DNA from: Sphingomonas sp. PR090111-T3T-6A
GTDB taxonomy: Bacteria > Pseudomonadota > Alphaproteobacteria > Sphingomonadales > Sphingomonadaceae
Reading direction: 5' to 3'
DNA: 64,000 nt
Assembly: GCF_000383095.1 (NCBI RefSeq)
Contig: NZ_AORL01000010.1
Location: 558,001-622,000 of the forward strand
The notes under the pieces: model-generated
Database searches by the model: none
Seen by the model: only the letters and a program-made list of their open reading frames with translations
What the model was told of the DNA's origin: nothing
In this document: positions 52,233 to 60,936 of the stretch, piece after piece
Numbering within the stretch: the stretch's first letter is position 1
Layout of the letters: every line of letters begins with the position of its first letter
Translations under genes and position numbers: made by a program

Positions 52233-52502
52233 ATGCCCGTCTATGCCGCCGATCCGCCTTCGGCTCGCGCGGTGGCGGTGTTGGACGCCCTGGTGGCGGT
52301 GCTCCATCGTCCTTCGGGTGCGACGCACCTGCTGGCCTCGCCTGCGCCGGAGCTGCTCGATGCGCTGGCTGAGGGGCCGGCCGACGTGCGGACGCTGCTG
52401 GAGCGGCTCTCCCGTCAATATGATCTGATCGGCTCGGAAACCGACGCCATCGAGGCGCGGATGGAGGAACTGGTCGCCGCCGGGCTCGTCTGGCGGGCAT
52501 GA
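52233..52502 (+). CDS. PqqD-family peptide-binding protein (HPr-rel-A system type)
   Basis: 89-residue winged-helix protein of the PqqD family, the peptide-recognition element found with many peptide-modifying enzymes. It shows LVAVLHRPSGATHLLASPAPELLDAL and TLLERLSRQYDLIGSETDAIEARMEELVAAGLV, the pattern of the PqqD variant that databases pair with HprK-related kinase A. No other PQQ synthesis gene is present. ATG 52233 has GGGGA upstream and is preferred over 52227. It overlaps the kinase-like gene by four bases. Confidence 0.85.
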   Translation: MPVYAADPPSARAVAVLDALVAVLHRPSGATHLLASPAPELLDALAEGPADVRTLLERLSRQYDLIGSETDAIEARMEELVAAGLVWRA

Positions 52503-53353
52503 GGCATGTCCACGCGGTCAGGGTCGGCCCGGTGGGCTTCCGCGTCGGTGCCGCGTGGCGTGCGCCGGTGGAGGCGCTGGCGGCGCTCTACGAGGGCTAT
52601 CCCGAGCCTGAGGGCGCGATCCCGGACCTGACCGTCCGCCTCTACCCCGAACGTCCGTGGAGGCGCTGGCTGCGGCCTTCCGTGGCGATCTCGGGGGATT
52701 ACTGGCTGCCCGACGCGGCGCCGCTGCCTTTGGAGCAGGGGCTTCTGGCCGCCGAGATGGGGATGAACCTCCAGGTCGCGTTGGGCTGGCGGCGGCATCT
52801 GCTGCTGCATTGCTCGGCGGTGGAGCGGGACGGGCGCGTGCTGCTGATGTCGGGCGCGTCGGGCTCGGGCAAGTCGACGCTGGCGACTTTGCTCGCGATG
52901 AACGGCTGGCGCTTTCTCGGTGACGAGTTCGCCTTCGTCTCGCTGGAGGACGGCCGCATCCATCCTTTCCCGCGCGCCGCCAGCCTGAAGAATCAGGCGA
53001 TCGCGGCGGTGCGCGAGGCGGGCGGCACGGTCGGCCCGGTGATCGAGGATACGCCCAAGGGACGCATCGGCTATTGGCGGCCGCCTGCCGATGCACTGGC
53101 GCGAATGGCGGAGACGGCGCCGCCCGCGCTGCTGCTCTTCCCGCGCTTCGGTTTCGCGCAAGCCGCCGAGCGGATGGCGCCGAGCGAGGCCTTCATGCGG
53201 CTCACCCAGGCTTCGACCAATTATGTGGCGCTGGGGGAGGCGGGCTTCGCTGCCCTGTCGCGGCTGGTGCAGACGGTGCCGGCACTGACCATCGACTATC
53301 CCGACAGCGCGACCGGCCTCGCACTGGTCGAGCGGCTGTGGAGCGAGGCATGA
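52499..53353 (+). CDS. HprK-related kinase A
   Basis: ATP-binding protein of 284 residues related to the C-terminal domain of HPr kinase/phosphorylase. Walker A is GASGSGKST (Gly119-Thr127), preceded by the LLLHCSAVE stretch where HprK has its catalytic His region, and followed by FLGDEFAFV (Asp142) equal to the HprK D-D/E motif. There is no HPr or PTS gene in the window, so the target is probably not HPr; a peptide or small molecule delivered by the PqqD-like partner is more likely. Both ends overlap neighbours by four bases, so it is made in step with them. Confidence 0.87.
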   Translation: MRHVHAVRVGPVGFRVGAAWRAPVEALAALYEGYPEPEGAIPDLTVRLYPERPWRRWLRPSVAISGDYWLPDAAPLPLEQGLLAAEMGMNLQVALGWRRHLLLHCSAVERDGRVLLMSGASGSGKSTLATLLAMNGWRFLGDEFAFVSLEDGRIHPFPRAASLKNQAIAAVREAGGTVGPVIEDTPKGRIGYWRPPADALARMAETAPPALLLFPRFGFAQAAERMAPSEAFMRLTQASTNYVALGEAGFAALSRLVQTVPALTIDYPDSATGLALVERLWSEA

Positions 53354-54387
53354 CGGCGGCGCGCCTGCTGGTCGCGGCGCTGCGCGATCCGGGGAGCGTC
53401 GCGGGGCTCTCGGCGGCGGAGTGGACCGCGCTCCTCACCGCCGCGCGGGCGGAGCGTCTGATCGGCACGCTGGCGCATCGGCTCGATCGGCGGAGCGTAC
53501 CCGCGAGCGTTGCCCGTATCCTCGCCGACGCCGGGGAGGGCGCAAAGCAGGAGCGCCGCGCCGCGTTGTGGGAGGCCGAGATGGCGCGCCGGGCGCTGGC
53601 GTCGCTCGATGTGCCGGTGGTGCTGCTCAAGGGCACGGCCTTCGCGGCGGCGGGGTTCGATGCGGGGCAAGGGCGCTCGATCGGCGATCTCGACATCCTC
53701 GTGCCGCAGGGCGCGCTCGACGCCGTGGAGCAGGCGCTCCGTGCCGCAGGGTGGGAGGCGGTGAAGGAGGATGCCTATGACGACGCCTATTATCGCCGCT
53801 GGATGCACGAGCTTCCCCCGCTGATCCACCGCGAGCGGGACCGGATGATCGACGTCCACCACACCATCCTGCCGCCCACGGCGCACCCGACGCCGGATGC
53901 CGGGGCGCTGCTGGCGGACGCGGTGCCGCTCGGCAACGGGCTGTCGGTGCTGTCTCCGGCGGACATGGTGGTGCACGCGGCGGCGCATCTCTTTGCGGAT
54001 GGTGATCTGGCGGGGGGGCTGCGCAACCTGTGGGATATCGACCGGCTATGCCGAGAATTTTCGCAGGACGGTCAGGGCTTCTACCTACATCTTGTCGAGC
54101 GGGCCTATTTCCACCGGCTCGGTCCTCATCTGATGCGGGCATTGCGCCTGACGCATCACCTCTATGGAACTCCAGTTCCTCCGTATCGAACGCCTCTCCG
54201 GATCGATCTGAATATGACGGTGGCGGATCTCCTCTTCGTCAGACGCCTGCTGGCCCGCGACGGCTGGGGGCGGCAGGGGCACAGCCTTACGCGCTTCGGC
54301 TTCTACATCCGCTCGCACTGGCTCAGGATGCCGCCGCTGATGCTCGCCCGCCATCTCTGGACCAAGGCCACCCGCAAGCCGGCTTGA
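53350..54387 (+). CDS. Nucleotidyltransferase family protein (NTP_transf_5 type)
   Basis: 345-residue member of the uncharacterised nucleotidyltransferase group. The active-site region is VVLLKGTAFAAAGFDAGQGRSIGDLDILVP: KG at 94-95, the G-D-L-D metal motif at 112-115, and a third carboxylate later in RMIDVHHTI (about 160). The C-terminal half is helical (MVVHAAAHLFADGDLAGGLRNLWDIDRL). It is the last gene of the four-gene unit and the standard third partner of PqqD-like and HprK-like proteins. It may transfer NMP to a protein or small product. Its stop codon lies within the -35 box of the ArsR promoter. Confidence 0.85.
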   Translation: MTAARLLVAALRDPGSVAGLSAAEWTALLTAARAERLIGTLAHRLDRRSVPASVARILADAGEGAKQERRAALWEAEMARRALASLDVPVVLLKGTAFAAAGFDAGQGRSIGDLDILVPQGALDAVEQALRAAGWEAVKEDAYDDAYYRRWMHELPPLIHRERDRMIDVHHTILPPTAHPTPDAGALLADAVPLGNGLSVLSPADMVVHAAAHLFADGDLAGGLRNLWDIDRLCREFSQDGQGFYLHLVERAYFHRLGPHLMRALRLTHHLYGTPVPPYRTPLRIDLNMTVADLLFVRRLLARDGWGRQGHSLTRFGFYIRSHWLRMPPLMLARHLWTKATRKPA

Positions 54388-54413
54388 CATGCAACCATAA
54401 GGTTGCCTATGAG
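54384..54413 (+). promoter_or_regulatory. arsR-type promoter with palindromic operator in the spacer
   Basis: TTGACA (54384-54389) is a perfect -35. The next bases include GCAACCATAAGGTTGC (54391-54406), a perfect inverted repeat with six-base arms, which fills the spacer. A -10 at TATGAG (54408-54413, 18-base spacer) would overlap the ATG at 54409. A repressor bound to the palindrome would block polymerase. Confidence 0.6.
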
Positions 54414-54747
54414 TCGGAGCGTGGATGAGGACCTGTTGTTCCGCGCGCTGGCCGATCCCGTCCGCCGCATGTTGCTCGACCGGCTTCGCGCCGAGCCCGG
54501 CCAGGCGCTCGGTGCGTTGGTCGAGGGAGTGCCGATGTCGCGGCAGGCGGTGTCCAAGCATCTCGCGGTGTTGGAGGCGGCGAACCTCGTCGCGGTGGTG
54601 CGGCGGGGGCGGGAGAAGCTGCATTATCTGAACCCCGTGCCGATCCAGGAGATCGCGGCACGCTGGATCGGCACGTTCGAGCGCGAGCGCGTGGCGGCGC
54701 TGGTCGACCTGAAGAGCAAGCTGGAGGGCGAGGATGGAAAAGCCTGA
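54409..54747 (+). CDS. ArsR-family transcriptional repressor (SRPBCC-associated)
   Basis: 112-residue winged-helix repressor: LFRALADPVRRMLLDRLRAEPGQALGAL then MSRQAVSKHLAVLEAANLVAVVRRGREKLHYLNPVPI. No metal-binding cysteines of ArsR/SmtB are present, so it belongs to the metal-independent group that pairs with SRPBCC (Aha1/START-like) proteins. It overlaps the first SRPBCC gene by 14 bases. The promoter geometry suggests that translation could start at GTG 54421 on a leaderless mRNA instead of ATG 54409, removing four residues only. Confidence 0.9.
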   Translation: MSRSVDEDLLFRALADPVRRMLLDRLRAEPGQALGALVEGVPMSRQAVSKHLAVLEAANLVAVVRRGREKLHYLNPVPIQEIAARWIGTFERERVAALVDLKSKLEGEDGKA

Positions 54748-55198
54748 CCTGGTCTACATGATCTTCATCGAGACGAGTGCCGAACGGCTCTGGTCGCTGC
54801 TGACCAGCGCCGAGGAGAGCCCCGGATGGTTCTTCGGCAACCGGATCGAGCTGGGCTCGGCGCCGGGCGAGCCCTATCGCGTCATCCGCGCGAGTGGCGA
54901 AACGGTGGTGGACGGCGGCGTGCTGGCGATCGATCCGCCGCGCCGGCTCCGTGTGCGCTGGGACATGCCCGGCGACCCGCTCGGCTCCGGCCGCGCCAAC
55001 GAGATCGAGTATCGGATCGAGGATGCCGCGCCCGGCGTGGTGAAGCTCAGCGTCTGCGAGTTCCACCATGTCGCCGTGCCCGAGGCGTGGCAGCGGGCCG
55101 GCCGGGAAGGCTGGTCGCTGATCCTCTCTTCGCTGAAGACCATCCTCGAAACCGGGCGCACACTGCCGCCCGTCACGCCCTCTCCGCCGGAGGAATGA
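54734..55198 (+). CDS. SRPBCC/Aha1-like domain protein 1
   Basis: 154-residue START/Bet v1-like fold protein with the Aha1-type pattern: FIETSAERLWSLLTSAEESPGWFFGNRIE at the N-terminus and the C-terminal helix GREGWSLILSSLKTILETGRTL. The fold forms a hydrophobic ligand pocket; ligand unknown. It is co-translated with the ArsR repressor (14-base overlap) and followed after two bases by a related protein. The pair share the same domain plan (I-E-T-S-A-E-R-L-W versus I-R-A-S-A-Q-A-V-W) and probably arose by duplication. Confidence 0.9.
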   Translation: MEKPDLVYMIFIETSAERLWSLLTSAEESPGWFFGNRIELGSAPGEPYRVIRASGETVVDGGVLAIDPPRRLRVRWDMPGDPLGSGRANEIEYRIEDAAPGVVKLSVCEFHHVAVPEAWQRAGREGWSLILSSLKTILETGRTLPPVTPSPPEE

Positions 55199-55200
55199 CC

Positions 55201-55674
55201 ATGAACGAGCCCGATTTCGTCTATGTGATCTACATCCGCGCCTCGGCGCAGGCGGTGTGGGATGCGCTGACCGACGGCCACTCGACCGCGTCCTTCTGGT
55301 ACGGTCGCACCAATGAATCGACGTGGAAGAAGGGCGACATCGTCACCTTTCGCGCGCCGAGCGGCGAGATCGACTTCACCGGCGAGATCACCGAATCCGA
55401 TCCGCCCCATCGGTTGAGCCACGGCTTCCTGCACGGCGCGCCCGGCCCGATGCGCGACGAGGGCAGTTCGCGCGTCACCTACGACATCACGCCCGTCGAG
55501 GATGGCACCGTGCGGCTGACGCTCATGCACAGCGGTTTCCCCGAGGGCAGCGTCATCCGGCCCGGCATCGCCAGAGGCTGGCCGGTGATCCTCTCCGGCC
55601 TCAAGACGCTGCTGGAGACGGGCCGTCCGCTGGCCGACATGCTCGATCTGGAGCATGTCGCGGGCCGGGATTAG
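55201..55674 (+). CDS. SRPBCC/Aha1-like domain protein 2
   Basis: 157-residue paralogue of the preceding gene. It reads VIYIRASAQAVWDALTDGHSTASFWYG, FTGEITESDPPHRLSHGF, and ends with the helix ARGWPVILSGLKTLLETGRPLADML. The ligand is unknown. GGAGG seven bases before ATG 55201 fixes the start; an overlapping ATG at 55195 is too close. The stop interlocks with that of the convergent phosphatase in TTAG at 55671-55674. Confidence 0.9.
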   Translation: MNEPDFVYVIYIRASAQAVWDALTDGHSTASFWYGRTNESTWKKGDIVTFRAPSGEIDFTGEITESDPPHRLSHGFLHGAPGPMRDEGSSRVTYDITPVEDGTVRLTLMHSGFPEGSVIRPGIARGWPVILSGLKTLLETGRPLADMLDLEHVAGRD

Positions 55675-56345
55675 AGGCTGGCGAGCGCCGGGATCAGCTC
55701 GTCCCAGTGATCGATGAGCCGGTCGGCGCCGAGTTCGCTCGGCGGCCGGTCCGAGAAGCCGAAGCTCAGCGCGACGCAGGGCAGGTTGGCGGCCTTGGCG
55801 GTGTCGGTGTCGGTGATCGAGTCGCCGACGAACGCCGCCGGGCCTTCGCCGCCGGCCCGCGCGATCGCCTCGAACAGCGGCGCCGGATCGGGCTTGCGCA
55901 CCGGTAGCGTGTCGCCGCCGACCACCGCCGCGAAGCGATCCTTCCAGCCGAGCGCGGCCAGCAGGTCGAAGGTCAGCGCCTCCAGCTTATTGGTGCAGAC
56001 GGCGATCTTCACTCCGTCCGCCTCCAGCGCGGCGAGCGCCTCCTCCACGCCGGGAAAGGGGCGGGTGTGATCGGCGATGTGCGCTTCGTAATAGCTGAAG
56101 AAGATCGGGAAGCCTTCGTCGATCAGCTCCTCCGACACCTCGCCCGTGGCCGTGAGTCCGTTGCGGAGCAGCGCCCGCACGCCATGGCCGACCATGTGGC
56201 GGACATCCTCGGCCGGCACCGCCGGACGACCCAGCTTGCCCAGCGTATGGTTCAGCGAGGCGGTGAGGTCCGGCGCGGTGTCGGCCAGCGTCCCGTCGAG
56301 ATCGAACACGACGGTGCGGAAGCGGGAGGTTTGGAAGGCGCTCAT
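55671..56345 (-). CDS. gph: Phosphoglycolate phosphatase (HAD family)
   Basis: HAD-superfamily hydrolase of 224 residues that removes phosphate from 2-phosphoglycolate, a product of DNA 3-prime-end repair and metabolism. Motif I is FDLDGTLADTAPDL (about 13-26), motif II is in AVCTNKLE, motif III has Lys in RKPDPAPL, and motif IV is FVGDSITDTDTA. Start ATG 56345 begins MSAFQTSRFRTVVFDLDG; earlier in-frame starts run into the glmU promoter. Divergent from glmU by 61 bases. Confidence 0.92.
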   Translation of the reverse strand: MSAFQTSRFRTVVFDLDGTLADTAPDLTASLNHTLGKLGRPAVPAEDVRHMVGHGVRALLRNGLTATGEVSEELIDEGFPIFFSYYEAHIADHTRPFPGVEEALAALEADGVKIAVCTNKLEALTFDLLAALGWKDRFAAVVGGDTLPVRKPDPAPLFEAIARAGGEGPAAFVGDSITDTDTAKAANLPCVALSFGFSDRPPSELGADRLIDHWDELIPALASL

Positions 56346-56406
56346 GGGTCGATCGAATGGCGGCGGGTGCTGGAATAAGCAAGCGCGGCGTGGCATCAGC
56401 CGGGCC

Positions 56407-57774
56407 ATGACCCAACCGACCGCCACGCCCCGCCCGTTCGCCGCCGTGATCCTCGCCGCCGGCAAGGGCACCCGCATGAAGTCCGATCTGCACAAGGTGC
56501 TCCATCCGGTCGCCGGGCGGCCGATGCTGATGCACCTGCTCGCCGGGATCGAGGCGCTGGGGCCGGTGGCCGAGGTGGTCGTGGTCGGCGCGGGCCGCGA
56601 GCAGGTGGAGAAGGCGGTCGAGCCGCGCGGCGCGCGCGTGGCGCTTCAGGAGCCGCAGCTCGGCACCGCCCATGCCGTGCAGCAGGCCGAGGCGGCGCTG
56701 GAGGGTTTCGACGGCGATGTCCTCATCCTCTACGGTGACGTGCCGATGGTCCGCACCGAGACGATGGCGCGGATGCTCGCCCGCCTGCACGAGGCGGATC
56801 GCCCTGCGGTGGTGGTGCTCGGCTTCCGCCCGGACGACGCGCTCGCTTATGGCCGCGTCATCGCCGACGAGACGGGCACCATCGCCAAGATGGTCGAATA
56901 TAAGGATGCGACCGAGGCTGAGCGTGCGGTGACGCTCTGCAATTCGGGGCTGATGGCGGTGCGCGGGGCGGACCTGTGGCCGCTGCTCAAGCGCGTCGGC
57001 AACGCCAATGCGGCCGCCGAATATTATCTCCCCGACATCGTGATGCTGGCGGCCGAGGATGGCCGCCCCTCCGCCGTGATCGAGGCCGAGGCGTGGGAAG
57101 TGGCGGGCGTCAACAGCCGCGCCGAGCTGGCCGGCATGGAGGCCGCATGGCAGGCCCGCCGCCGTGCGCAGGCGATGGCGGACGGCGCCACGCTGATCGC
57201 CCCCGAGACGGTGTGGTTCGCGTGGGACACGCAGATCGGCCGCGACGTGACGATCGAGCCCAATGTCGTTTTCGGCCCCGGCGTGAGCGTGGCGGACGGC
57301 GCGGTGATCCACGCCTTCAGCCATCTCGAAGGCGCGACCGTCGCTACCAGGGCCGACATCGGCCCCTTCGCGCGCCTCCGCCCCGGCGCGGTGATCGGTG
57401 AGAAGGCGCGCGTCGGCAATTTCGTCGAGGTGAAGAAGGCGACGCTTGGGACGGGCGCCAAGGCCAACCACCTCTCCTATATCGGCGACGGCGAGGTGGG
57501 CGCGGGCGCGAACATCGGCGCAGGCACGATCTTCTGCAATTATGACGGCTTCTTCAAATATCGCACCGTGGTGGGCGAGGGCGCGTTTGTCGGCTCGAAC
57601 AGCGCGCTGGTGGCGCCGGTCTCGATCGGCAAGGGCGCGATCGTGGCGGCGGGTTCGGTGGTGACGAAGGATGTCGCCGCCGACGCGCTCGCCCTCGTCC
57701 GCCCCGGACAGGAGGAGAAGCCCGGCTGGGCCGCCCGCTTCCGCGCCCGCATGGCGGAGAAGAAGGCGGGCTGA
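56407..57774 (+). CDS. glmU: Bifunctional UDP-N-acetylglucosamine pyrophosphorylase/glucosamine-1-phosphate acetyltransferase
   Basis: Makes UDP-GlcNAc for peptidoglycan and lipopolysaccharide. The 455-residue protein has the uridyltransferase domain (1-230) with LAAGKGTRMKSDLHKVLHPVAGRPM region, QLGTAHAV and GDVPM, then a left-handed beta-helix acetyltransferase domain (from about 255) with GDGEVGAGANIGAGTIFCNYDG and VGSNSALVAPVSIG. Length and both active sites are complete. glmS, making its sugar precursor, is 1.2 kb downstream on the same strand, with a methyltransferase gene between them. Confidence 0.96.
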   Translation: MTQPTATPRPFAAVILAAGKGTRMKSDLHKVLHPVAGRPMLMHLLAGIEALGPVAEVVVVGAGREQVEKAVEPRGARVALQEPQLGTAHAVQQAEAALEGFDGDVLILYGDVPMVRTETMARMLARLHEADRPAVVVLGFRPDDALAYGRVIADETGTIAKMVEYKDATEAERAVTLCNSGLMAVRGADLWPLLKRVGNANAAAEYYLPDIVMLAAEDGRPSAVIEAEAWEVAGVNSRAELAGMEAAWQARRRAQAMADGATLIAPETVWFAWDTQIGRDVTIEPNVVFGPGVSVADGAVIHAFSHLEGATVATRADIGPFARLRPGAVIGEKARVGNFVEVKKATLGTGAKANHLSYIGDGEVGAGANIGAGTIFCNYDGFFKYRTVVGEGAFVGSNSALVAPVSIGKGAIVAAGSVVTKDVAADALALVRPGQEEKPGWAARFRARMAEKKAG

Positions 57775-57857
57775 ATTCCCTCGCTGCGGAGGGGAAAGCG
57801 ACTGGCGAGTGTCATGAAACGCCTCTAGACCCCTCCGTTCGAGTAAAAGGGGTGCGT

Positions 57858-58892
57858 ATGTGGAGTGTGTCGAAGTGGCGCCGCTGGAAGATGAAGCGGC
57901 TTCTGGCGCTGATCGACAAAAAGGGCCGCCCCAATCGCCATGCACTGAATGATATCGTCCATGACGTTCGGCTGATCGAGCTGAATATCAAGGCGTTCGG
58001 CTATGATCTCGCCCGCCGACTGGGCGAGGCGCTACCACCTCCGCCGCGGGATAGTGTCGCCCGCCATGTCGGTCTCTGTTCCAAGGCCTCGACGCAGGCG
58101 GATATCGAGAGCGACTGGGTTGCCCACTGGGCGGCCCAGCTCAAGATTCCGGTCGTCTATCACCGCAAGATCTGGGAACTGGCTTACGTCCTCCAGGCTA
58201 TCCACGAGCATGGCCATATGGTGCCCGGCGCGAGGGGGCTGGGCTTCGGGTGCGGGGTGGAGCCCCTGCCGAGCTATCTGGCGTCGCACGGCGTGGCTGT
58301 CACCGTCACCGATCTCGATCATGAGGAGGCGCGGGCCAAGGGCTGGGTCGACACGAACCAGCATGTCAACTCGCTGGAGCAGGCCTTCCATCCCCGGCTC
58401 GTCCATCGCGAGGTGTTCGACCGGCTGGTGGACCAGCGCGTGGCCGACATGAACGCCATTCCCGATACGCTTCAGGATTATGATTTCTGCTGGTCGATGT
58501 GCGCGATGGAGCATCTCGGCAGCATTCGGCAAGGCCTCGACTTCCTCGAAAATTCGCTGAAGCCGCTCCGGCCGGGCGGGCTCTCCGTCCACACGATGGA
58601 GTATAATATCGAGACGGAAGGGCCGACCGTCGACAATTGGATGACGGTGCTGTTCCAGCGCAAGCATCTGGAAGCGGTCGCCGAGCGTTTGCGCGCGCAG
58701 GGCCATGAAGTGGCCATGTTCGATTTCGACATGGGCCAGCAGCCGATGGACCAGTTCATCGATCTGCCGCCCTGGCATCACGATATGCCGGAGGACGATG
58801 CCCGCCGGCTCGGCACGCCCATGCATCTGAAGCTCGGCATCTCCGGCTTCGTCGCCACCTGCTTCGGCATCATCATCCGCAAGGCCGGCTGA
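57858..58892 (+). CDS. Class I SAM-dependent methyltransferase-like protein
   Basis: 344-residue protein with a Rossmann-type methyltransferase core: motif I GLGFGCGVEPLPSYLASHG (about 128-146), acidic end of strand 2 in VTVTDLDHEEA, and FCWSMCAMEHLGSIRQGLDFLENSLKPLRPGGL (about 210-242), the motif IV-VI region. The N-terminal 100 residues are helical and specific to this group; I recognise no substrate. The context between glmU and glmS suggests a cell-envelope sugar or polysaccharide methylation, but this is guesswork. AAGGGG five bases before ATG 57858 fixes the start. Confidence 0.82.
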   Translation: MWSVSKWRRWKMKRLLALIDKKGRPNRHALNDIVHDVRLIELNIKAFGYDLARRLGEALPPPPRDSVARHVGLCSKASTQADIESDWVAHWAAQLKIPVVYHRKIWELAYVLQAIHEHGHMVPGARGLGFGCGVEPLPSYLASHGVAVTVTDLDHEEARAKGWVDTNQHVNSLEQAFHPRLVHREVFDRLVDQRVADMNAIPDTLQDYDFCWSMCAMEHLGSIRQGLDFLENSLKPLRPGGLSVHTMEYNIETEGPTVDNWMTVLFQRKHLEAVAERLRAQGHEVAMFDFDMGQQPMDQFIDLPPWHHDMPEDDARRLGTPMHLKLGISGFVATCFGIIIRKAG

Positions 58893-59002
58893 CCGCCCGC
58901 TTATGGGTGGAGAAACATTCACTTTCCTGCCAGCGTCACGCCTCTAGGAGAGCGATGCGGTGCGCGTTAGGAGGTTTCCACGCGCCAGGGAGTTTGCGGT
59001 TC

Positions 59003-60826
<1,824 letters not shown>

Positions 60827-60837
60827 CCGATTGAGAG

Positions 60838-60861
60838 GGCGGTTCCCGCTCGGGAACCGCC
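60838..60861 (+). terminator. Hairpin after glmS
   Basis: Perfect 10-base stem, GGCGGTTCCC (60838-60847) and GGGAACCGCC (60852-60861), with a four-base loop GCTC, 11 bases past the glmS stop. Only scattered Ts follow, so it is a GC-rich intrinsic-type terminator. Confidence 0.65.
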
Positions 60862-60936
60862 ACGCATTCCGTTGTCATCGCGCCGCCGCTATGCAGGCAG
60901 GCCGGGGCGCTCAGGTGCCCGCAAGGGAGATGCGTT

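Noticed and set aside
52233..52502. PQQ biosynthesis cluster
   Set aside because: Only a PqqD-family protein is present; no pqqA, pqqB, pqqC or pqqE is in the region.
52499..53353. Genuine HPr serine kinase of a PTS regulatory system
   Set aside because: No HPr, EI or EIIA gene is nearby and the protein lacks the N-terminal HprK domain; it pairs with PqqD-like and nucleotidyltransferase genes instead.
51791..54387. Lasso peptide biosynthesis cluster
   Set aside because: A PqqD-like protein occurs, but there is no asparagine-synthetase-like cyclase and no B2 protease, and the leader protein is far longer than a lasso precursor.
58893..59002. glmS riboswitch-ribozyme upstream of glmS
   Set aside because: The gap is only 110 bases, shows no such fold, and the ribozyme is known from Gram-positive bacteria.
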